Below are positions 1 to 4,686 of a stretch of 7,331 nucleotides of DNA, in pieces. The DNA lies in NCBI GenBank assembly GCA_003354225.1, contig PIVH01000162.1, forward strand, positions 1 through 7,331. Direction: 5' to 3'. Source of the DNA: Globobulimina sp. Taxonomy: Eukaryota > Foraminifera > Rotaliida. The first letter of the stretch is position 1; each line of letters begins with the position of its first letter. Below the pieces are notes generated by a model. The model searched no databases. It was not told the origin of the DNA and was given only the letters and a program-made list of their open reading frames with translations. Made by a program: the position numbers and the translations under genes.

Positions 1-10
1 TTATTTATAA

Positions 11-30
11 ACAAATATTAACTAATAAAT
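11..30 (+). promoter_or_regulatory. AATATTAACTAATAAA leader motif before the first gene
   Basis: The motif CAAATATTAACTAATAAA ends shortly before the ATG at 37. Close copies occur at 1093-1111 (ACAATATTAAACTAATAAA) and 1279-1293 (ACAATATTAACTAAA, before the lysozyme gene). A shorter CAATATT precedes the ATG at 2031. It may be a phage promoter element or a shared 5' untranslated leader used instead of a Shine-Dalgarno sequence. No transcript data are available to decide. Confidence 0.4.
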
Positions 31-36
31 ACAAAC

Positions 37-444
37 ATGAAAAAAATAATATCATTATTATTTCTTATAGCATTCTTACTATTCACTTCAGTAGAAGAAA
101 CTGTTAAATACGAGAATATGAGAAATAATGTAGGAATAGTTCTACATCAGAATAATGATATGATGTTATCTAAAAAATATGATTTCAATATTGTATTACA
201 AAATCAGAAAATATCTATCATTAAAAACATTGATGAGAGCTTGTCCGGTTACGTTCATGCTAAGTACATGATACGTAACAATGATGTGACTGCAATAACG
301 TCACATGAATTAACACGGATAATGCTTGATTCGAATTACGAACCATTTAACTGCATGTTAAACAACACATTAGCACGTAGTGATAATAAGACAAAAATGA
401 CATGTGACATAAGAGGACCATGTTATATATGGAATTCAAGCTGA
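37..444 (+). CDS. Small exported protein of unknown function
   Basis: I do not recognise this 135-residue protein. Residues 2-3 are lysines, followed by an uninterrupted hydrophobic stretch at about 4-17 (IISLLFLIAFLLFT) and then polar sequence. This is the shape of a Sec signal peptide or an N-terminal membrane anchor. No lipobox cysteine follows the stretch and no clear AxA cleavage site is visible, so an uncleaved anchor is possible. The remainder is polar, with three cysteines near the C-terminus (106, 123, 129) that could form a disulfide outside the cytoplasm. The ATG at 37 is chosen because the signal-like segment follows at once and an AATATTAACTAA leader motif lies just upstream. There is no Shine-Dalgarno sequence. 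It ends in TGA, which argues against a code that reassigns TGA. The next gene starts 36 bases later, so the two are probably co-transcribed. A role in lysis or the envelope is only a guess from its nearness to the lysozyme gene. Confidence 0.75.
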   Translation: MKKIISLLFLIAFLLFTSVEETVKYENMRNNVGIVLHQNNDMMLSKKYDFNIVLQNQKISIIKNIDESLSGYVHAKYMIRNNDVTAITSHELTRIMLDSNYEPFNCMLNNTLARSDNKTKMTCDIRGPCYIWNSS

Positions 445-480
445 AGGTATCAAAATTTATTAATTTAATCTTTAAAAATT

Positions 481-1002
481 ATGAAAAAGATAAAATACAG
501 TGAAAATGATATCAAAGATTTGCAAACTATGTTTGCTAAATTATTTCCAGAAATTAAACACATTAGCGTTACAGTAGAAAGATACGGTGTAGTAGTCGTA
601 AGATTCTCAATCACCAAGTGGTGGATTTTGAGAAAACTATTACCAAGTTTAGTAAGTACTGTTATTCCATTGTACGAATTGATAATCACGCAAGTGCCTA
701 ATCAATTATCATACAGAAAGGCGAATAATAATACATATGCTAACAGTTACTCACAACAAATAACTTTTGTCGCAAATGAAGGACCTGAGTTCATGTGTGC
801 ATTTTTGAAGGAAAAAATTAATGAATTACCTGACGCAGTAGAAGTACAACTTTCAGATATTCTTGAAGAAACTAAGAATATAGCGACAAAAGAATCGCAA
901 CTTGAAGGTTCACTGATTGATAGGATAAAAATCTTTGATTCAGGAGGGAAGAACGACGTATTAGCTGAGCTATTATCGAGAGTCTTCACAAAAATGATAT
1001 AG
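481..1002 (+). CDS. Hypothetical protein with a hydrophobic central segment
   Basis: I do not recognise this 173-residue protein. The N-terminal 30 residues are charged and probably helical. Residues 35-45 are beta-like (GVVVVRFSITK). Residues 53-72 form a mostly hydrophobic run (LLPSLVSTVIPLYELIITQV) with one glutamate, which could be a weak membrane segment or a buried core. An Asn/Tyr/Ser-rich stretch at about 80-92 may be a loop. Residues 106-170 are amphipathic and acidic. The ATG at 481 is preceded by an A/T-only leader (TTAATTTAATCTTTAAAAATT) without a Shine-Dalgarno sequence. It sits 36 bases after the preceding gene. The stop is TAG, and reading past it stays open for 34 more codons to a TAA at 1105-1107. 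I take the TAG as a true stop because the downstream codons look like non-coding leader sequence. No function is proposed. Confidence 0.75.
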   Translation: MKKIKYSENDIKDLQTMFAKLFPEIKHISVTVERYGVVVVRFSITKWWILRKLLPSLVSTVIPLYELIITQVPNQLSYRKANNNTYANSYSQQITFVANEGPEFMCAFLKEKINELPDAVEVQLSDILEETKNIATKESQLEGSLIDRIKIFDSGGKNDVLAELLSRVFTKMI

Positions 1003-1092
1003 TATATAAGTAGTCAGTTACGACTTAAAGTAACACCTTATTACACTAGGGTACTTCTTGCAAAAAAGAATTCGAAGTTATATATACATATC

Positions 1093-1111
1093 ACAATATT
1101 AAACTAATAAA
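1093..1111 (+). promoter_or_regulatory. Orphan copy of the leader motif
   Basis: ACAATATTAAACTAATAAA matches the motif before the first gene and the lysozyme gene but has no gene directly after it. The next ATG (1124) opens only a four-codon ORF that runs into the perfect hairpin. It could start a leader RNA or mark a lost gene. Confidence 0.4.
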
Positions 1112-1125
1112 CTTTAAAATATTAT

Positions 1126-1154
1126 GGTAATGGGTTGAAATACTACCCATTACC
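1126..1154 (+). other. Perfect 10-bp hairpin in the intergenic region
   Basis: GGTAATGGGT (1126-1135) and ACCCATTACC (1145-1154) are exact reverse complements separated by a 9-base loop, TGAAATACT. No T-run follows, so it is not a standard intrinsic terminator. It starts two bases after the ATG of a four-codon ORF (1124-1138) that lies just downstream of a leader motif. Possible roles are an RNA leader structure or an operator for a dimeric protein. Confidence 0.7.
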
Positions 1155-1263
1155 TATTAGTATTAGGTCAATTTACCATCAAGTATAGCTATTTACCGCA
1201 TAGATAACAAAACTAAATTAATACATATACGTATTAGTATAGATGGTAAGTATTACCAATACC
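1155..1263. repeat. Clustered TTACC/GGTAA motifs and inverted repeats
   Basis: TTACC or its complement occurs at 1173-1177, 1193-1197, 1245-1249 and 1253-1257, in addition to the two copies in the hairpin at 1126-1154. TGGTAA-GTA-TTACCA at 1244-1258 is a 6-bp palindrome. TTACCATC (1173-1180) reappears inverted as GATGGTAA (1242-1249), and TATTAGTAT is repeated at 1155-1163 and 1232-1240. The two copies at 1173 and 1193 are 20 bases apart, about two helical turns. The pattern is consistent with binding sites for one regulator or iteron-like sites, but no binding protein can be named. Confidence 0.45.
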
Positions 1264-1278
1264 TAAAAAGAAAGGTAT

Positions 1279-1293
1279 ACAATATTAACTAAA
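1279..1293 (+). promoter_or_regulatory. Leader motif before the lysozyme gene
   Basis: ACAATATTAACTAAA lies ten bases before the lysozyme ATG at 1303 and differs by only one or two bases from the copies at 11 and 1093. It supports that ATG as the true start. Confidence 0.4.
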
Positions 1294-1302
1294 TTATATT
1301 TT

Positions 1303-1923
1303 ATGAGAGTATTAGGCATAATGCTGTTAGTAAGTTACATGATGGTTGGCACAGAACTTTACGCACCAAATGTACAAGGCTATGATAGAAATGTCAAAGT
1401 TATGAATACAAAAAACATTTTAAAATTCAATGATGTTTTAAAAGAAAAATATGATTACTATCCACACATTGATACAAGTATTATTAATATGGATATTAAT
1501 TCTATGAAACAAACATTGCGCAAAATGCTAACAGTTGAAGCAATAACACTTCAAGAAATAGGCCTCAGTTTTGCTGACTATAATAAACTAAGTCAAAAGC
1601 AAAAATGGGATAAAGCCTACAACAAAAAAGAAGGTGCTACAGGAAACATGCAAATTCGCTGGGTCATGTGGTATCATTTAGTAAATGAATTAAAAATATG
1701 TAATTTCAAATTAATAGACCGATGGGATGGTGATAAATCATTCAGTATGTTTATCGCATTTCAAAACTATTATAATCCTAACTGGTGTCTTGAAAAAGCC
1801 AGTAGAGATTGGAATGGTGGCGGTAATATGGGATTACGTAAAAAAACAACATTGAATTATTACAAACAAGTAAAAGAAAAGTATGACAGACTAGTGAAAG
1901 AGTCAGACCTAGACTTGTCCTAG
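1303..1923 (+). CDS. Exported SLT-type lysozyme / lytic transglycosylase
   Basis: This 206-residue protein probably cleaves peptidoglycan glycan strands. Residues 1-21 (one Arg, then IMLLVSYMMVG) look like a signal peptide or signal-anchor, so the enzyme would act in the periplasm. The catalytic glutamate is probably E79 (in LTVEA); E85 is the alternative. The SLT signature follows at 105-118, AYNKKEGATGNMQI, equivalent to the GAxGLMQI motif of the family. DRWDGDKSFSMF (139-150), FQNYYNP (153-159) and RDWNGGG (168-174) match the conserved C-terminal helices and the WNGG motif of phage SLT proteins. About 20-26 residues separate the candidate glutamate from AYNKKE, which is more than I expect for the family and may be an insertion. 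The ATG at 1303 lies after an ACAATATTAACTAA leader motif, and the signal-like segment starts at once. It is isolated between the control region and a terminator, so it is probably its own transcription unit. It could be an endolysin or a virion-associated lysin. Confidence 0.75.
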   Translation: MRVLGIMLLVSYMMVGTELYAPNVQGYDRNVKVMNTKNILKFNDVLKEKYDYYPHIDTSIINMDINSMKQTLRKMLTVEAITLQEIGLSFADYNKLSQKQKWDKAYNKKEGATGNMQIRWVMWYHLVNELKICNFKLIDRWDGDKSFSMFIAFQNYYNPNWCLEKASRDWNGGGNMGLRKKTTLNYYKQVKEKYDRLVKESDLDLS

Positions 1924-1936
1924 TCTTTGTCCCTAG
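1908..1936 (+). repeat. Imperfect 11-12 bp tandem repeat over the lysozyme stop codon
   Basis: CCTAGACTTGT (1908-1918) is followed directly by CCTAGTCTTTGT (1919-1930) and then a partial third unit, CCCTAG (1931-1936). The repeat spans the TAG stop at 1921-1923. CTAG occurs five times in 62 bases here (1891, 1909, 1920, 1933, 1949). AGACCTAG and CTAGTCT (1905-1912 and 1920-1926) can also pair with one bulge, so this may add a fourth stem to the hairpins that follow. Confidence 0.5.
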
Positions 1937-1952
1937 CGATTGGTTTCGCTAG
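1933..1952 (+). other. Hairpin 1 downstream of the lysozyme gene
   Basis: CTAGCGA (1933-1939) pairs perfectly with TCGCTAG (1946-1952) around a six-base loop, TTGGTT. It is the first of three hairpins packed between the lysozyme stop and the next gene. It lacks its own T-tract. Confidence 0.7.
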
Positions 1953-1957
1953 CCCCA

Positions 1958-1978
1958 GTAGTTTGAAATAAAAACTAC
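1958..1978 (+). other. Hairpin 2 downstream of the lysozyme gene
   Basis: GTAGTTT (1958-1964) pairs perfectly with AAACTAC (1972-1978) around the loop GAAATAA. Five bases separate it from hairpin 1 and three from hairpin 3, so the three could form a compact structured RNA. Confidence 0.65.
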
Positions 1979-1981
1979 CAA

Positions 1982-2012
1982 GCCCTCAAGTTAATTCTTG
2001 GGGGCATTTTTA
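1982..2012 (+). terminator. Intrinsic terminator after the lysozyme gene
   Basis: GCCCTCAAG (1982-1990) pairs with CTTGGGGGC (1997-2005), nine pairs including one G-U, around the loop TTAATT. The G/C-rich stem is followed at once by ATTTTTAT (2006-2013). This is a good Rho-independent terminator for the lysozyme transcript. The next gene starts only 25 bases after the stem, leaving little room for a promoter between them, so the next unit may depend on partial read-through or on a promoter inside the hairpin region. Confidence 0.8.
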
Positions 2013-2030
2013 TACATAAAATTCAATATT

Positions 2031-2537
2031 ATGAAGATAAAGTTAACATTAAAACAATTATTGACATTAAGAGATTCAATAATTAATGAATTAAAATCTA
2101 ATCAAAGAGCAATGATTAAAATCAATTCATGTAAAACTATTGATAAAGAATTTAATAGAGATATGTTTTTAAAAATCAAATATGCTCAAGAAGAATTAAG
2201 AAAAGATTTAATTCAATTAAAAGTAGACATAGCAATGCTAAATTTTAGCAGTGGTCAATTAGCTCAACCTGAACTCATATTCACGTTGTCAGAATTGAAA
2301 GAAGAATTAAAATGTTATCAAAATCTAAATATGAAAAAAGGAAAGTTTAAAGAATTTGGGAAATACGTTTCATACAGTACAATAATATCAGAAGAAACCG
2401 CAAATAAACGAATAGACATTATCACAAAAGAAATAAACAGTATTGAAAATAGTTTAACCCATTATAATAATAAAACATTTCTAGATATAAATGTAACTAA
2501 AATTACATTTGATATCGCATCTAAAATAATAAATTAA
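2031..2537 (+). CDS. Small helical protein, possibly DIP1984-like
   Basis: This is a 168-residue protein. I choose the ATG at 2031, which follows TTCAATATT. An in-frame TTG at 1998 would add 11 residues but lies inside the terminator stem, so it is rejected. The sequence is mostly amphipathic helix. It starts with LTLKQLLTLRDSIINEL (6-21), then a helix at about 45-70 ending in LNFSSGQ (70-76), a helix LIFTLSELKEEL (82-93), a short YVSYSTI segment (112-118), and a last helix at about 122-145 (IDIITKEINSIENSL). This order resembles the DIP1984 family of small four-helix proteins found in bacteria and phages, judged from memory of the pattern only and tentative. The role of that family is not established. 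One base separates it from the next gene, so the two are clearly co-transcribed and probably translationally linked. Confidence 0.75.
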   Translation: MKIKLTLKQLLTLRDSIINELKSNQRAMIKINSCKTIDKEFNRDMFLKIKYAQEELRKDLIQLKVDIAMLNFSSGQLAQPELIFTLSELKEELKCYQNLNMKKGKFKEFGKYVSYSTIISEETANKRIDIITKEINSIENSLTHYNNKTFLDINVTKITFDIASKIIN

Positions 2538-2538
2538 T

Positions 2539-2946
2539 ATGAAGGTAATAACAATAGAAAGCAATCCTACTAATAATTTAGATAACATCATTAAAGAGAT
2601 AAGTGCTCATTATAAGGGTGATGTTATTACTGAAAATCATAACAGTAAAATTAATGAAATGATAGGTGAACTAAAATACAAAAAGAACAAATTACTTTCA
2701 GAATTAGAAAAATTAAGTCACAACGTAAACGAAACTATATTCAATGAATTATTGAATACGTTAAATACCAAAGTAGAAAATAAAGATAAAGATTTAATAT
2801 TCATTTACATTCAGAACAAAAAACAAATTGAAGTACTTAAAGAAAAATATCAAACAATAACCGTAGATAAAGACTTTATGTTCAATATAAATGAATATAA
2901 TACAAATGATAAAGCACTAGAGTTAATCAATAGATTGGCTATTTAA
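2539..2946 (+). CDS. Hypothetical small protein with a coiled-coil segment
   Basis: I do not recognise this 135-residue protein. It begins with a beta-like strand (MKVITIES). Two charged helical segments follow, at about 39-65 (INEMIGELKYKKNKLLSELEKL, with heptad-like Leu/Ile spacing) and 66-105 (IFNELLNTLNTK, then IYIQNKKQIEVLKEKY). It ends with a short helix, ALELINRLAI. It starts one base after the stop of the preceding gene, with no Shine-Dalgarno sequence, so translation probably continues by re-initiation. The pairing of two small helical proteins suggests that they interact, but this is only inferred from gene order. The metallophosphoesterase gene begins 25 bases downstream. Confidence 0.75.
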   Translation: MKVITIESNPTNNLDNIIKEISAHYKGDVITENHNSKINEMIGELKYKKNKLLSELEKLSHNVNETIFNELLNTLNTKVENKDKDLIFIYIQNKKQIEVLKEKYQTITVDKDFMFNINEYNTNDKALELINRLAI

Positions 2947-2971
2947 TATATTAATCAAACTTTATCAAATT

Positions 2972-4189
2972 ATGACTAAAAACAGTCAAACAATTAAAGA
3001 AAACATTGAGTTTAAAGGTGATGATCCTATTAAAGTTATTATGGAAAAACATCATCTTGACCCAACCATTTGGTATCCAGAAACCATCAAAATTAAAGAA
3101 GGTAAATGGAACACTGCTGCTAAAAAAAGAGAGCAGGAACTAAAATGGACTGTAAAAGAAGATTCGAAAGGTGAAAAACAGCAATATATGGAAGGATTCT
3201 CTAAACATTATCCAGAATTTATGATGGCTGACAATAAAACCTATGGAATTTGGGTAACATTTAAACGTTTCCCAATTGAAAATAACATTTTGGAATCCTT
3301 TAAAGAAGTAATTAAAGAGATGCCCGCTTTACCAAAATCACGTAATCGACCAATTATTCGAAACGGAATTGCTGGTGAAATGACAACCTTTGATGCACAT
3401 GCTGCTAAACTAGCATGGATAAATGAAACTGGATATCGTAGTTATGATTTAGGTATTGCTATGCAAGACATACAATATACTAATGATAACAACTTAGATT
3501 TAATGTCCCCATTTAAACCTGAAAAGTTATTCTACATTGTAGGACAGGATTTATATCACATGGATAACATGTCAGGACATACTACAGCAGGTAGCCATAC
3601 TATGGATGTTGATGGTAGAATTACTAAAGTTCATAACAAAGTATTTGAAGTTAGTAGAAATAATATCATCAAATGTAGTAAATTGGCACCAGTAGAAGTT
3701 ATCTGGATACCAGGTAATCATGACTTCCTAGCATCATATATGTTAACATTCGCTCTTAAGGAACATTTTAGAAATGATCCTAACGTTACTGTAGATGTAA
3801 GTGAAAATCCTAGAAAAGCAAGACTATGGGGAAACCTACTTGTAGGATGGACTCATCGTATTGTTGGAAAACATACAGTATGGAGTAATGAATTAGCTCA
3901 ACAATTTCCAGAATTATGGGGAAAGAGCATATTCAGAGAATGGCATCACGGAGATCAACATAAAAAACAAAATGTTAAAGTAACTCCACTATTCACTAGT
4001 GGTGGCGTAACATGTCGTCAAATAACCGCATTATCTCCAGTAGATAAGTGGCACACTGATAACGTATTTACTGACGCTATACCTGGTGGAGAATCATTTT
4101 TATGGTCAATGGACGCAGGAGTATTTGCGAACTTTACAACTTGGACAGGTCAATATGACAAACATCGTAATAAATTAATCAAACCTTAA
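2972..4189 (+). CDS. Calcineurin-like metallophosphoesterase (phage type)
   Basis: This 405-residue protein has the ordered metal-binding motifs of the calcineurin-like phosphoesterase fold in its C-terminal two thirds. DAH (D141, H143) is in the place of the first D-x-H motif and is followed by AAKLAW. GQDLYHMDN (191-199) is the G-D-x-x-D/N-type motif, with D193 and N199. DVDGR (212-216) is typical of phage members. GNHD is at 248-251, GWTH supplies H295, and EWHHGDQHKKQ (323-333) matches the last histidine motif with H330. All expected metal ligands appear to be present, so it is probably active on a phosphodiester or phosphomonoester. The substrate cannot be read from sequence. The N-terminal ~130 residues are Lys-rich and include a W-x-V-x-F stretch (94-98), and may bind nucleic acid. 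It shares an operon with the next gene, 8 bases away. A DNA-repair or nuclease role, as suggested for relatives, is not proven. Confidence 0.85.
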   Translation: MTKNSQTIKENIEFKGDDPIKVIMEKHHLDPTIWYPETIKIKEGKWNTAAKKREQELKWTVKEDSKGEKQQYMEGFSKHYPEFMMADNKTYGIWVTFKRFPIENNILESFKEVIKEMPALPKSRNRPIIRNGIAGEMTTFDAHAAKLAWINETGYRSYDLGIAMQDIQYTNDNNLDLMSPFKPEKLFYIVGQDLYHMDNMSGHTTAGSHTMDVDGRITKVHNKVFEVSRNNIIKCSKLAPVEVIWIPGNHDFLASYMLTFALKEHFRNDPNVTVDVSENPRKARLWGNLLVGWTHRIVGKHTVWSNELAQQFPELWGKSIFREWHHGDQHKKQNVKVTPLFTSGGVTCRQITALSPVDKWHTDNVFTDAIPGGESFLWSMDAGVFANFTTWTGQYDKHRNKLIKP

Positions 4190-4197
4190 CAGAACTT

Positions 4198-4599
4198 ATG
4201 AACAAAAAACTTAAGGTGTACTATGCTCATTTTATGGGTATTTATGATACACCACAAGAAGATCGTGACGTAGAAACTCTAAAACTATTAGGATTTAATG
4301 TACTTAACCCTAATACTCCACAAACTCAAAAAGAATGTAAAAAAGAATTTGCTAAAGCTAAAACAGATGATCAATACCATGATGCATTTGCTAAGGTATT
4401 TTTCACTAAAGTAGCAAAATGTGATATATTCGCTTTCAGACCAATACCTGATGGCAGAATACCAGGTGGAGTAGCTAAAGAACTTAAAGAAGCTCAAAGA
4501 TTAGGAAAACTAATCATTGAATTACCTTGTGGTACTTCTTCAAGAAGTATGGGAAAACTTGATACAAGAGAATACTTACGTGACATAGGTCAACGTTAG
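4198..4599 (+). CDS. Nucleoside 2-deoxyribosyltransferase-like protein
   Basis: This 133-residue protein has the single-domain Rossmann-like pattern of the nucleoside 2-deoxyribosyltransferase / DUF4406-like superfamily. A first strand KVYYAHFMG (6-14) is followed by TPQEDRDVETLKLLGFNVLNP (18-38, helix then strand). A later strand, KCDIFAFRPIPDG (74-86), leads into IPGGVAKELKEAQRLGKLIIELP (88-110). That glycine turn, helix with E95 and final strand form the usual nucleotide-pocket half of this fold. It ends with TREYLRDIGQR, which resembles a natural C-terminus. Family members exchange or hydrolyse bases on deoxynucleosides, and some relatives bind NAD-like nucleotides. Which applies here is unknown. 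It is the last gene of the 2031-4599 unit and is followed 7 bases later by a strong hairpin. The TAG stop lies just before the hairpin. Confidence 0.65.
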   Translation: MNKKLKVYYAHFMGIYDTPQEDRDVETLKLLGFNVLNPNTPQTQKECKKEFAKAKTDDQYHDAFAKVFFTKVAKCDIFAFRPIPDGRIPGGVAKELKEAQRLGKLIIELPCGTSSRSMGKLDTREYLRDIGQR

Positions 4600-4606
4600 A
4601 AACACA

Positions 4607-4638
4607 AACCCAGTAGTTATTGATTTAACTATTGGGTT
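4607..4638 (+). terminator. Long hairpin closing the phosphoesterase operon
   Basis: AACCCAGTAGTTA (4607-4619) pairs with TAACTATTGGGTT (4626-4638), thirteen pairs including one G-T, with the loop TTGATT. The tail (CTATTCC) is only weakly T-rich, so it is an imperfect intrinsic terminator. It may work as a transcript-end stabiliser or partial terminator between the two units. The stem is exceptional for such an AT-rich window. Confidence 0.7.
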
Positions 4639-4640
4639 CT

Positions 4641-4655
4641 ATTCCAAATTGGAAT
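4641..4655. promoter_or_regulatory. 15-nt palindrome, candidate operator
   Basis: ATTCCAA-A-TTGGAAT is a perfect inverted repeat around a central A. It lies two bases after the terminator stem and 31 bases before the ATG of the first lysine-rich gene. Its length and position suit a binding site for a dimeric regulator controlling the last transcription unit. No promoter hexamers are convincing, so the call is tentative. Confidence 0.4.
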
Positions 4656-4672
4656 ATTAATAACCTAAACTT

Positions 4673-4677
4673 GGAGG
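4673..4677 (+). promoter_or_regulatory. Shine-Dalgarno GGAGG before the lysine-rich gene
   Basis: GGAGG ends nine bases before the ATG at 4687, an ideal spacing. It is the only clear Shine-Dalgarno sequence before any gene in the window. All others have A/T-only or pyrimidine-rich leaders. It fixes the start codon of this gene and suggests that its translation is controlled differently from that of its neighbours. Confidence 0.75.
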
Positions 4678-4686
4678 ATAAAACCT

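Larger units (their letters stand above)
1003..1302 (+). promoter_or_regulatory. Intergenic control-like region before the lysozyme gene
   Basis: This is the only stretch of about 300 bases without a gene. I find no coding sequence longer than a few codons: ATG at 1124 gives MVMG and a stop, and ATG at 1243 gives seven codons. It holds a small inverted repeat GTTAC/GTAAC (1017-1021 and 1030-1034), a leader motif ACAATATTAAACTAATAAA at 1093-1111, a perfect hairpin at 1126-1154, and six copies of TTACC or GGTAA between 1126 and 1257. It also contains a directly repeated TATTAGTAT (1155-1163 and 1232-1240), an inverted pair TTACCATC/GATGGTAA (1173-1180 and 1242-1249), and small palindromes at 1219-1236 and 1244-1258. 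This density suggests a promoter-operator or replication-control region. I could not assign standard promoter hexamers. Confidence 0.5.

Noticed and set aside
465-689. Minus-strand open frame with a hydrophobic C-terminus
   Set aside because: It overlaps a better + strand gene, has no leader motif, and its hydrophobic residues are the complement of AT-rich codons.
1921-2005. Possible tRNA in the three-hairpin region
   Set aside because: There are several stems and a T-arm-like piece near 1986-2003, but no acceptor stem, no canonical TTCRA loop and no proper anticodon arm.
1998-2030. N-terminal extension of the 2031 gene from a TTG at 1998
   Set aside because: The added codons lie inside the terminator stem and T-tract, and ATG at 2031 follows the leader motif seen before other genes.
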